6,569 nt of DNA from an uncultured Gammaproteobacteria bacterium (GCA_945787265.1 CALZHS010000148.1:1-6569); one strand, 5' to 3'. Numbered from the stretch's first letter, positions 1 through 6,148 are shown. A program made the numbers and translations. Notes: generated by a model from the sequence alone, not told the origin.

Positions 1-285
1 TTCGAACATTCCGACAAATGAAGGTGTATCGCCGCCATCGAGATAACCGTGCCCGCTGACCGAGTAATCGCGCACCTTTTCGATATAGTCACTGGTGTGA
101 AACAGCTGGATACGTTCGCTGTCAGCCGAAACGGGTGTCTGGATCGCCAGTTTCTTGTCGAGCCCAAGCCTGATCAGCTCAGCCTGGAACACGTCGTGGC
201 GCTGCGGTCCAAAAGGATGGCCATCCTTGAAACCGTAGTCGGCGAGGGCCTGGCCAAGATAAATGCAGGTGTCTTTGGAGGACAT
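1..285 (-). CDS. Histone deacetylase family / AcuC-like amidohydrolase, N-terminal part (3' end outside window)
   Basis: The first 95 codons of a protein read leftwards off the window edge. It contains GHPFGPQRHD (residues 22-31), the N-terminal signature of the histone deacetylase/AcuC/acetylpolyamine amidohydrolase superfamily. LDGGDTPSF (82-90) and the following GMFE match the family's conserved GDTP segment. Members are cytoplasmic Zn-dependent deacetylases acting on acetyl-lysine, acetylpolyamines or related amides. The zinc ligands and catalytic His pair lie further downstream and are not visible, so activity cannot be judged. The ATG at 285 is supported because a TAA lies in frame 12 codons upstream and no other start codon lies between. 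A good sigma70-type promoter is just upstream (315-343). The Shine-Dalgarno site is poor. A plus-strand ORF at 49-378 is antisense to this gene and has no recognisable content. Family assignment is fairly secure; substrate is unknown. Confidence 0.85.
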   Translation of the reverse strand, partial: MSSKDTCIYLGQALADYGFKDGHPFGPQRHDVFQAELIRLGLDKKLAIQTPVSADSERIQLFHTSDYIEKVRDYSVSGHGYLDGGDTPSFVGMFE

Positions 286-314
286 CGAGGGATACCGGTT
301 AAAATTCCGGACAC

Positions 315-343
315 ATTAAAGACCAGCCCGGCAAGGAGGTCAA
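315..343 (-). promoter_or_regulatory. Predicted sigma70 promoter for the histone-deacetylase-family gene
   Basis: Read on the minus strand, TTGACC (343-338) is separated by exactly 17 bases from TTTAAT (320-315). Each hexamer matches the sigma70 consensus at five of six positions. Transcription would start near 308, giving a leader of about 22 bases before the ATG at 285. It lies in the short gap after the stop of the membrane zinc-ribbon gene, so the amidohydrolase probably has its own promoter. Predicted from pattern only. Confidence 0.55.
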
Positions 344-362
344 ATCCCAAGTGGTTGTGGGT

Positions 363-746
363 TCAGTTACGTTCCTGATGCTGACCTATCACCCACTGAT
401 GGTCGCATTTCTGACAACGCGCGTAAATCGGCCAGGCGCCGACCCGCACCTCGAACAGGCCGTAGGTACCGCAGGAACTGCAGGTGGCTGAATTTGCACA
501 GAGCTGGGCAAACGAAAAACGCATCCAGAAACGACGGAATAACTCGATAATTGCAATGCCAATCAGGTACAGCACGAATATTGACAGGATAGAAAAGATT
601 CCGGAGAAGTTAACTCCGACAAGCTCGATGATGGCAACGAACAGGAAGCCGCACATCAGGCAACTCAATAGCCAGGCAAAGCTCAATAAGAGCTGTCTTT
701 CGTGCCAACGATTGAATTTCAACTGTTGCATGACTCTGTTTTGCAT
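363..746 (-). CDS. Small membrane protein with two transmembrane helices and a C-terminal zinc ribbon (function unknown)
   Basis: A 127-residue protein I cannot assign to a named family. After a basic, polar N-terminus (1-18) come two hydrophobic segments, about residues 19-45 and 48-70, separated by a very short turn. A basic stretch (RRFWMR, 71-76) then marks the cytoplasmic side by the positive-inside rule. The C-terminal domain has CSSC (89-92) and CQKC (111-114), the CxxC...CxxC spacing of a zinc ribbon, with a further Cys at 83. The open frame extends upstream to 1016, but that part would run back across the end of the reductase-like gene and looks non-coding, so I place the start at ATG 746. 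A second in-frame ATG at 731 is possible. A candidate promoter lies just upstream (767-795). The domain layout suggests a membrane-anchored metal or nucleic-acid binding module; this is inference. Confidence 0.7.
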   Translation of the reverse strand: MQNRVMQQLKFNRWHERQLLLSFAWLLSCLMCGFLFVAIIELVGVNFSGIFSILSIFVLYLIGIAIIELFRRFWMRFSFAQLCANSATCSSCGTYGLFEVRVGAWPIYARCQKCDHQWVIGQHQERN

Positions 747-766
747 GATTCGGTCCGCTGGTTTGA

Positions 767-795
767 AGTATATTCCTGTTGTCGGCGAATGTCTG
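767..795 (-). promoter_or_regulatory. Candidate sigma70 promoter for the membrane zinc-ribbon gene
   Basis: On the minus strand CAGACA (795-790) and TATACT (772-767) are separated by 17 bases. The -10 matches consensus at five of six positions and the -35 at four of six. The start point would be near 760, about 14 bases before the ATG at 746. It sits in the 178-base gap after the reductase-like gene, which fits a separate transcription unit. Confidence 0.35.
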
Positions 796-903
796 AAAAC
801 ATTTAGGCTCAACGCGTTGGTGCTGGCTGGATGCCTTTCAGTGTTGGGTTTTTTTGATGCGAGCTGCACCCGTCGTGGCCAGGATAATAGCCCCGGTCGC
901 ACC

Positions 904-934
904 AAAAAGCCGCAAATCCCGCTGTTAGTCGGCT
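904..934 (-). terminator. Weak possible intrinsic terminator at the end of the reductase-like gene
   Basis: On the minus strand AGCCG (934-930) can pair with CGGCT (912-908), which runs directly into a U5 tract (908-904). The stem is only five base pairs with a 17-base loop, and the gene's TAA stop lies inside the loop. It is in the right place to end the dioxygenase-reductase operon but the stem is weak. Confidence 0.22.
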
Positions 935-1695
935 GCAGCGAGCTGTTTTTGCAGTAACCGGCAGGCCTCGCGCCAGGGTTCAAATGCGGCTTCTGCTTCA
1001 AGCAGGTCAAGTCCAAGTTTAGAAAATGTGCCCTCGGTTGCGATGCTCCGGGCTATCGCTCCCGGGTCGGTATCACGCTCAGCGAGCGCGAGTTCGGCAG
1101 CTCCCTTTGCCATGCCCATGACCAGCTCGGCGCTCAGTTTTGCCGGGAGCCTGGGACCCTGGTTTGCCTCGATCAAGGCCTGGTAAAGCGAGAAGAACCA
1201 GCAGTAGACGCAGGCGAGCACGCTACCCTGGTTAAAGTATGCTTCGCTGTCGGTCACGATCGAGGTGCCACAGAAACTAAAAAACTTGCGGGTGAACTCG
1301 TCATCCGGGTAAATCAGGGTCGGGCTGGCGTTCACCTCGGCGCTGCTGACCGGCATCGCGCGGACTATTTTGAGCCCGTCGGGAACCGCGCTACGCAACT
1401 GCTCGACGTCGATACCTGCAACCACGCTGATCAGCGTCTGGTTAGCTTTGAATTCGAGGTTAGCGAGGGTTTCGAGGCAGTCCGGGGGACGGGTGGCAAT
1501 AACGACATAGTCACTTTTTGACACGACCGACTGGTTATCGGGTTCGATTATACAGTCGCAACTGCCGGCCAGCCGTTCGGCTTTCTCGCGGTTGCGCGGG
1601 CTCAACAGTACCGGCGCCGTGTAACCGCCACGACGTATCCCCCTGATCGTATAGTCTGCAAGAGCTCCGACCCCGATAAATCCGATGGTTTGCAT
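925..1695 (-). CDS. Divergent pyrroline-5-carboxylate reductase-like NAD(P)-dependent oxidoreductase
   Basis: A 256-residue protein with the layout of the P5C reductase (ProC) family. The N-terminal Rossmann motif is IGFIGVGALAD (4-14), and the SPRN turn (32-35) sits after the second strand as in NADP-binding members. VIATRPP (65-71) and VRAMPVSSAEV (111-121) correspond to the family's VKPQ-type and RAMPN-type segments. The C-terminal dimerisation domain ends with ATEGTFSKLGLDLLE (219-233), where true ProC enzymes have a SPGGTT-containing stretch that contacts the substrate. The fold is clear, but the altered active-site region argues against simple proline biosynthesis; an imine- or amino-acid-derived substrate is more likely. 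The ATG at 1695 overlaps the TAA of the upstream dioxygenase gene by one base (TAATG), which suggests translational coupling. A G-rich stretch (around 1707-1712) may serve as ribosome binding site. Length is close to that of ProC proteins. Confidence 0.85.
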   Translation of the reverse strand: MQTIGFIGVGALADYTIRGIRRGGYTAPVLLSPRNREKAERLAGSCDCIIEPDNQSVVSKSDYVVIATRPPDCLETLANLEFKANQTLISVVAGIDVEQLRSAVPDGLKIVRAMPVSSAEVNASPTLIYPDDEFTRKFFSFCGTSIVTDSEAYFNQGSVLACVYCWFFSLYQALIEANQGPRLPAKLSAELVMGMAKGAAELALAERDTDPGAIARSIATEGTFSKLGLDLLEAEAAFEPWREACRLLQKQLAAAD

Positions 1696-2507
1696 TATGA
1701 TTCATGCCCCCTTGAAAAATCATTGCGTCCTGACTTGTCTTCGCCGCGTAGCAAAAATAACGCACGGTTGGAATAACCATGCGGAGAGCCGGCATCTTCC
1801 TTGATTTTGCCGCTGTTGTGATTGTAGAAACTGGTCGCCGGCATGATTCGCAAAACCAGCCCCATGCGACGCCTGTCCGAGCGATTCGCATCCGAACCAT
1901 GTACCAGGTAGACATCATGCAGCGATAACTGTCCGGGTTCGAGTACGATATCGCGTGTCAGGCTCAGGTCGACCTGGTCGTCATCGATGACCTGCGCCAG
2001 CGTGTAGTCGTCACGGTGCTCGAAATGGTGCGAGTAAATCCTGTGTTCACGATGCGACCCCGGAATGAACTTCATGCAGCCCTGTTCGGGCGTGGAGCCA
2101 TCGAGCGAAATCCACACGGTCAGTGTTTCCAGGGGTTCGATCGGGTAATAGTCACCATCCTGGTGCCAGGGTGTGGCCTTGCCCGTCTTTGCCGGTTTTC
2201 CGAAAATGGTGACGCCCCAAAGAATGAGATCACCGCCGATCAGCTGCTCGACCATATCCAGGATCTCGGGAATGTGCGCAAACTCGAGCCATTCGGGATT
2301 GCCCTTAACGCCGTAAGTGCCGTTGGCGTCGAGATGAGGCCCGAGGATAAAGTCCGCAGAAAAGTCAGGATTTTCCCTGTTGTCTTCGAGAAGCTTTTGG
2401 TAGAGCTGGTTGATGCGCGCAAGCGTTGACCCTGGTAACCGGTAACCTGACGGGATCACCAGGCCATCACGGTGATAGGTGTCGATTTCCTGAGCGGTCA
2501 GCGGCAT
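1695..2507 (-). CDS. PhyH (phytanoyl-CoA dioxygenase) family Fe(II)/2-oxoglutarate-dependent oxygenase
   Basis: A 270-residue protein of the PhyH family, cytoplasmic non-haem iron enzymes that couple 2-oxoglutarate decarboxylation to substrate hydroxylation. The double-stranded beta-helix core shows the HxD iron motif as WHQDGD (114-119; H115 and D117), then FIPGSH (147-152). The distal ligand is H203 in LVHGSDANRSDRRR, where the following arginines (212-214) include the probable 2-oxoglutarate anchor. All catalytic positions are present, so it should be active. It lacks the motif typical of ectoine hydroxylase, so the substrate is unknown. The ATG at 2507 starts a normal PhyH N-terminus (LTAQEIDTYHRDG, 3-15), and the next Met is deep in the protein. 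There is no clear Shine-Dalgarno site. It is first in a minus-strand operon, coupled to the reductase-like gene, and diverges from yrbL with 72 bases between. Confidence 0.9.
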   Translation of the reverse strand: MPLTAQEIDTYHRDGLVIPSGYRLPGSTLARINQLYQKLLEDNRENPDFSADFILGPHLDANGTYGVKGNPEWLEFAHIPEILDMVEQLIGGDLILWGVTIFGKPAKTGKATPWHQDGDYYPIEPLETLTVWISLDGSTPEQGCMKFIPGSHREHRIYSHHFEHRDDYTLAQVIDDDQVDLSLTRDIVLEPGQLSLHDVYLVHGSDANRSDRRRMGLVLRIMPATSFYNHNSGKIKEDAGSPHGYSNRALFLLRGEDKSGRNDFSRGHES

Positions 2508-2579
2508 CGCCAGAGCATATTACAAAGCCTTAAATGGGTACAGCCAGCAGTGCCGAATCGTGATATCTTTTTCGACACC
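2508..2579. promoter_or_regulatory. Divergent intergenic region between the PhyH gene and yrbL
   Basis: This 72-base gap must hold or abut the promoters of both divergent genes. The only notable element is TAATAT on the minus strand (2522-2517), a fair -10 box that would start transcription only a few bases before the PhyH ATG, but no acceptable -35 stands 16-18 bases upstream. No clear plus-strand promoter for yrbL was found. Neither gene has a strong ribosome binding site here. Confidence 0.4.
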
Positions 2580-3212
2580 ATGAATCAGCAGATACTGCAA
2601 ATAACCAGTGAACCAATCGGTACCGGTCAGGAGCGCGTCTGCTACCGGCATCCGCAGGATGCGGGCAAGGTCATCAAAATCCAAAAAGGAGCAACCGACA
2701 AGCAAACCCGGCGTGAGCTGGCGCTTTATAAGCATCTGTCGCGACGCAAGATGAATAATTTTGAACATATCCCTCGTTATTACGGGATGATACAGACCAA
2801 CCTTGGTGAGGGCTTTGTCGTTGACCTGATATCGGATTTCGATGGCAATGTCTCCAAATCCCTATGGTGGCATTTCGAACGGGGCTACCCGGTGGCTGAG
2901 TTCCAGCCCTATCTGGAAGAGCTCAAAAAATACCTGCTTGATAACCTGGTTGTCTTCAGCGTCGATATGGGGCGATACAACATCCTGTTCCAGAAGACAT
3001 CACCACACCAGGCGCGCCTGGTCGTAATCGATGGTCTCGGCAATCACACCGCGATCAACTGGCTAGATAACATCGCCTATTTTGCGCGCCGCAAAATAAA
3101 GCGTCGTTGGCGGCGTTTTATCGGCCGGCTGAATAACTACTCGGCCGAAATATTGCGGGCCAACGACTTGGCTCCGAGGACGCTCGATGCGGCCTATAGA
3201 AGGGCAGGATGA
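2580..3212 (+). CDS. yrbL: YrbL family protein (PhoP regulatory network type, protein-kinase-like fold)
   Basis: A 210-residue protein matching the YrbL family, named for an Escherichia coli protein of the PhoP regulon and similar to it in length as I recall. Kinase-fold landmarks are visible. A glycine-rich loop GTGQERVCYRHP (14-25) is followed by a VAIK-like VIKI with K33 and a possible alpha-C glutamate E46. The catalytic-loop-like VDMGRYNILF (128-137) contributes D129 and N134, and VVIDGLGNH (148-156) gives the metal-binding D151. The C-terminus is strongly basic (RRKIKRRWRR, 170-179). The open frame starts at 2472, but I choose ATG 2580: the first 36 codons overlap the divergent PhyH gene and are unlike the family. 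There is no good Shine-Dalgarno site. Four bases separate its TGA from the synthetase-like gene, so the two are almost certainly co-transcribed. YrbL relatives often sit near lipopolysaccharide genes, as here with glycosyltransferases nearby; function remains poorly defined. Confidence 0.85.
   Translation: MNQQILQITSEPIGTGQERVCYRHPQDAGKVIKIQKGATDKQTRRELALYKHLSRRKMNNFEHIPRYYGMIQTNLGEGFVVDLISDFDGNVSKSLWWHFERGYPVAEFQPYLEELKKYLLDNLVVFSVDMGRYNILFQKTSPHQARLVVIDGLGNHTAINWLDNIAYFARRKIKRRWRRFIGRLNNYSAEILRANDLAPRTLDAAYRRAG
3206..3209 (+). promoter_or_regulatory. Ribosome binding site deciding the start of the synthetase-like gene
   Basis: AGGA lies seven bases before ATG 3217 and inside the last codons of yrbL. 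It favours 3217 over the earlier in-frame ATG at 3187, which lies within yrbL and adds ten residues that do not look like the family. Confidence 0.5.
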
Positions 3213-3216
3213 AAGC

Positions 3217-4575
3217 ATGAGTAAGCCAGGCAGCGAAATCGAACAGTATCTGCGGTCTCATCCTGAGCCCTCGCATCTCGATGTGTTGATCATCGATCTG
3301 TGCGGCAACGCGGTCGGAAAGCGCCTGCCGGCAAGCGCCATGGCTTCGGTCTTCGATCACGGCACACCGGTTTGCGCTGCCATGCAGCTGGTTGACGTTA
3401 TGGGAAATACCGAAGACCCGATGGGATACGGTTTTTCGGATGGTGATCCCGACGCTTTTGCGGTGCCGGTCCCCGGAACCCTGTGCCCGGTACCCTGGCT
3501 GTCGGGCAACAAGAGCCAGGTATTGTGCGAATTTGTCAGCGCCAGTGACGGACAGCCGCTCTGGTATGAACCGAGGCAGGTATTAAAGAAGGTTTTGAAT
3601 CGGTTTAACGATTTGGGTCTGAGTCCTCGGCTTGCGGTCGAACTTGAATTTTACCTGCTCGAGAGTCAGCGTGATCGTAACGAAAAGCCCATTGCGGCAG
3701 CTTCACCGCGGACCGGTCTGACCGAGACCAATGGCAAGGTGCTGTCACTGGATAAGCTGGATGAATTCGATGAGGTACTGGGCAATATAGAAAGTGCCTG
3801 CCGCCAGCAAAACATCCCGACCACGTCGATGATCAGCGAATACGGTGCCGGGCAGTTCGAGGTAAACCTGCAGCACCAGGATGACCCTTTACTGGCGGCA
3901 GATCATGCTGCCTTGTTGCGCCGCGCGGTACAGGGTGCCAGTCGCGGGGTGGGATTCGATGCCAGTTTCATGTCCAAGCCTTTCGCCGATCAATCGGGTA
4001 GCGGCATGCACGTTCACCTGAGCCTGATCGATAGCGATGGCAACAATGTTTTCGATCCCGACCGGGACAATGGTGATCAGATGCTGGGACAGGCGGTGGC
4101 AGGACTGCAGTCGACCATGGCCGAGGCGATGGCGATATTCGCCCCTAACCTGAACGTCTATCGTCGCTTCAAACCCGATGAGTTTGTGCCGGTGACAACG
4201 GACTGGGGCGATAACAATCGGTCGGTCGCATTTAGGATTCCGCCCAGCGACCCGGCTAATCGACGCATCGAGCACCGGGTATCGGGTGCCGAGGCCAATC
4301 CCTACCTGGTGATTGCCGCGATACTGGCCGGCGTGCAGCACGGTCTTACGGCAAGGCTGGACCCCGGTGAAAAACATGGAGGTAATGCGGGAGCCGAGGC
4401 TGATCGGGATCTGCCGTTAAACCTGTGGCAGGCGCTCGATTCAATGCGGCGTGCGTCTATCCTGCCTGAATACCTGGGTGATGATTATTTACAGATTTAT
4501 GCCGACGTGAAGCAGGCCGAGTTCGAGGCTTTTATGGATGCCATACACCCGCGCGAGTATGAATGGTATCTCTAG
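3217..4575 (+). CDS. Glutamine synthetase family protein, gamma-glutamylputrescine synthetase (PuuA)-like
   Basis: A 452-residue protein of the type I glutamine synthetase superfamily. It has a beta-grasp N-terminal domain (about 18-105, with DLCGNAVGKRLP at 27-38) and a C-terminal catalytic domain. Active-site motifs are intact: VELEFYLL (141-148) supplies metal-binding E142 and E144, SEYGAGQFEVNL (207-218) supplies E208 and E215, and GSGMHVHLSL (261-270) supplies H265. NRSVAFRIP (334-342) and RRIEHR (349-354) supply the ATP and glutamate arginines plus E352, and GAEANPYL follows (357-364). The ending EYEWYL and the lack of the GlnA adenylylation-loop tyrosine motif place it with PuuA-like ligases, which join glutamate to an amine using ATP, rather than with housekeeping GlnA. 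The amine cannot be read from the sequence. It follows yrbL by four bases and its TAG overlaps the stop of the convergent DksA-like gene. The reductase-like, PhyH and amidohydrolase genes nearby suggest amine metabolism. Confidence 0.9.
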   Translation: MSKPGSEIEQYLRSHPEPSHLDVLIIDLCGNAVGKRLPASAMASVFDHGTPVCAAMQLVDVMGNTEDPMGYGFSDGDPDAFAVPVPGTLCPVPWLSGNKSQVLCEFVSASDGQPLWYEPRQVLKKVLNRFNDLGLSPRLAVELEFYLLESQRDRNEKPIAAASPRTGLTETNGKVLSLDKLDEFDEVLGNIESACRQQNIPTTSMISEYGAGQFEVNLQHQDDPLLAADHAALLRRAVQGASRGVGFDASFMSKPFADQSGSGMHVHLSLIDSDGNNVFDPDRDNGDQMLGQAVAGLQSTMAEAMAIFAPNLNVYRRFKPDEFVPVTTDWGDNNRSVAFRIPPSDPANRRIEHRVSGAEANPYLVIAAILAGVQHGLTARLDPGEKHGGNAGAEADRDLPLNLWQALDSMRRASILPEYLGDDYLQIYADVKQAEFEAFMDAIHPREYEWYL

Positions 4576-4937
4576 GAAGATTCAGAGGCTGACTGGCATT
4601 CGATGCACAGGGTAGCAGCGGGCTGTGCCTGCAGGCGGGCAAATGCAATCGGCTCTTCGCATCGTACGCAAATGCCATATTCCCCGGCTTCGATACGCTG
4701 TAATGCAAGTTCTATATGCTGCAGCAGCTGTTGGGTCTGTTGCTGATTGGCGATCGCCATCTGTTGTTGCTGAATAGCATCGATCCGCGAAACCCTGCCA
4801 ACCGATTGTTGATCAAGCGTGACCGGTTTGGTCGACGAGTCACGGTTTGCAAGCTGCACGTCGAGTTCCTGTTGCTTGTCGATAAGCAGGGATTGCAATT
4901 GTTCGAGTTGTTTCTCGTCGAGGGTTGGCGTGGACAT
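4572..4937 (-). CDS. TraR/DksA family C4-type zinc-finger protein
   Basis: A 121-residue protein of the short DksA/TraR group, proteins that enter the RNA polymerase secondary channel or resemble those that do. Residues 5-85 are predicted coiled coil, glutamine-rich in the middle (QQQQMAIANQQQTQQ, 56-70). The segment VGRVSRIDA (46-54) is typical of this subfamily at the helix turn and carries D53; the DxxDxA tip motif of DksA proper is not complete. The zinc finger is CVRC (90-93) and CIEC (111-114), preceded by the family's GEYGIC. All four cysteines are present, unlike the reduced zinc sites of some DksA paralogues. The start at ATG 4937 is chosen because the family N-terminus begins there; no strong Shine-Dalgarno site is seen. 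It converges on the synthetase-like gene, the two stop codons sharing one CTAG (4572-4575). It is probably a transcription modulator, but many members are uncharacterised. Confidence 0.88.
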   Translation of the reverse strand: MSTPTLDEKQLEQLQSLLIDKQQELDVQLANRDSSTKPVTLDQQSVGRVSRIDAIQQQQMAIANQQQTQQLLQHIELALQRIEAGEYGICVRCEEPIAFARLQAQPAATLCIECQSASESS

Positions 4938-4940
4938 GGA

Positions 4941-5039
4941 TCAGGATAGACCTGTAGCCCGACGATACGCGGCTTCAAAACCTTTTCCGGTGCGCATAGT
5001 GGTGTCCCGAAAATGGTCTGCGACGTGTGCTTTGTTCAT
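4941..5039 (-). CDS. Possible 32-residue small protein between the GT4 and DksA-like genes
   Basis: An ATG at 5039 opens a 32-codon frame ending in TGA at 4941. It begins 19 bases after the GT4 stop and ends three bases before the DksA-like ATG, so it fills an otherwise empty 121-base gap in a same-strand gene string. The peptide is basic (six Lys/Arg against three Asp/Glu), with no hydrophobic segment and no motif I recognise; it ends in AAYRRATGLS. No clear ribosome binding site is visible apart from a weak G-rich stretch upstream. The same frame is open back to 5177, but that part is antisense-like junk inside the GT4 gene in another frame. It could equally be an untranslated leader of the DksA-like gene. 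Existence is uncertain. Confidence 0.25.
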   Translation of the reverse strand: MNKAHVADHFRDTTMRTGKGFEAAYRRATGLS

Positions 5040-5058
5040 TACCCGTTGACCCAATGAG

Positions 5059-6148
5059 TTAACTGATTTCATCGTAGATTTGTTCCAGTTTGGCGCACTG
5101 TTTGCGCACATCAAAATGCTGCTCGACGCGAAGACGTCCAGCGGCACCCATATCACGACGCAGGCTGGAATCTTCAAGCAGGCTTGCGATCGCGGCTGCG
5201 AGACCGGTAACGTCTCTTTCCTCGCTTAACAGAGCGGTTACACCATCTTCCACAGCCTCGACCAGGCCACCGCTGCGGAAACTGACAACCGGGGTTTGCA
5301 GGGCCTGGGCTTCAAGAAATACCATGCCGAGACCCTCGGTATCGCCGTCAGCCGCGGTGACGCTCGGGGCAACAAACAGCCAGCAGCGCGCCAGCTGCTC
5401 GCGAATTTCTGCGGCGCTTGCGGCACCGATAAAATTGACGTTCAAATCCCGGGTTATCGCTTCCTTCGCCTTCACCGATGATATTCAGTCGAAGGTCGGA
5501 AAATTTCGGCTTTAGTTGCTCCATTGCCTGCAATAAATAAGTGCAGCCTTTCTTTTCGACCAGGCGCCCCACGAATAGCAGCGAAGGCTGATCAGACTCA
5601 CACTTGGACTGGGTGAATTTGTCGAGATCGATACCAATATAGTGCTGAATCAGCTTGCGCTCAGGGCAGCCCTTTGCCAGGGCCTGGCTGGCAATAAAAT
5701 TCGAAACTGCGATTACACGATTAACGCGTTCAAAGAAACGCCGATGTAATGGATTCCGGGTTGTCGCATTTTCGTGCTTGGTAATATCGTGTCCATGAAC
5801 AGTGGTAACCAGAGGTAGATCGAGACGCGTGGCCAGTTTTACAGCATCGAGACCATCGTTAAAGAAATGCGCATGTATTAATGACGGCGTTTCCCTGTTT
5901 ATGGCCTCCACCCAGGCATCGCCTCCTGCGAGTCCCCGTCGAAACCGGAGTTTCGCCAGCGATACCAACCTGCTGTGATCGCTTAGCAGGATGCTTGTCG
6001 ATCCCGTCAGCAAGTCAAAACCGGATCGATCTTTTTGATAGCCACAAAAAACCGGTTTGTAGTGGGGAAGCAGTTTTCCCTGATCCGCTATAAACGTCTC
6101 CGAGTATGAGAGTAAGCGTTTGCGGAAAATTGCAACGGTCGAAGTCAA
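5059..6148 (-). pseudogene. GT4 family glycosyltransferase, disrupted by a frameshift
   Basis: Two minus-strand frames together make one GT4 (GT-B fold) glycosyltransferase. The N-terminal part (from 6148 to about 5468) has SETFIADQ (16-23), VHGHDIT (117-123), the acceptor/donor linker VSNFI (148-152) and LFVGRLVEKKG (191-201), and reads correctly to LNIIGEG (221-227). The C-terminal part (from about 5475 to 5059) resumes as DLNVNFIGA, then has the donor-binding EX7E motif TEGLGMVFLEA and a normal C-terminus. Between GEG and VNFIG only 28 bases remain, where GT4 proteins usually have about 15-18 residues, so a deletion of 3n+2 bases (about 20-26) is likely. The only usable in-frame start is TTG 6148; an ATG at 6162 is out of frame by one base. 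It belongs with the upstream GT2-like gene, probably in surface polysaccharide synthesis, adding a sugar from a nucleotide sugar at the cytoplasmic membrane face. Real decay or sequence error cannot be told apart here. Confidence 0.85.

Noticed and set aside
49..378. Plus-strand ORF of 109 codons
   Set aside because: It is antisense to the amidohydrolase N-terminus, whose conserved motifs identify the minus strand as coding; its product has no recognisable feature.
808..855. Plus-strand hairpin CTCAAC...GTTGGG followed by seven T, resembling an intrinsic terminator
   Set aside because: The loop is about 30 bases, the stem includes a G-U pair, and there is no plus-strand gene upstream for it to end. 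The nearby palindrome CAACGCGTTG (810-819) is too short to call.
484..957. Plus-strand ORF of 157 codons
   Set aside because: It lies opposite the membrane zinc-ribbon gene and the end of the reductase-like gene and has no recognisable domain.
747..1016. N-terminal extension of the membrane zinc-ribbon gene to 1016
   Set aside because: The extra 90 codons cross the stop of the reductase-like gene and overlap its end in another frame, and would include the gap with the candidate promoter. The sequence is not family-like, so ATG 746 is preferred.
2508..2522. Leaderless promoter for the PhyH gene based on TAATAT at 2522-2517
   Set aside because: No acceptable -35 element stands 16-18 bases upstream, so the match is likely chance in an AT-rich stretch.
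2472..2579. Upstream extension of yrbL to 2472
   Set aside because: It would overlap the divergent PhyH gene and lengthen the protein beyond the usual YrbL size with unrelated residues.
3183..5039. AAYRRA occurring near the C-termini of both YrbL and the 32-residue ORF
   Set aside because: Only six residues are shared, encoded by different codons, and the surrounding sequence is unlike, so this is probably coincidence rather than a duplicated tag.
5059..5475. C-terminal GT4 half as an independent gene starting at GTG 5475
   Set aside because: It lacks the N-terminal GT-B domain and begins in the middle of the second domain, so it is the downstream part of the broken gene rather than a separate protein.
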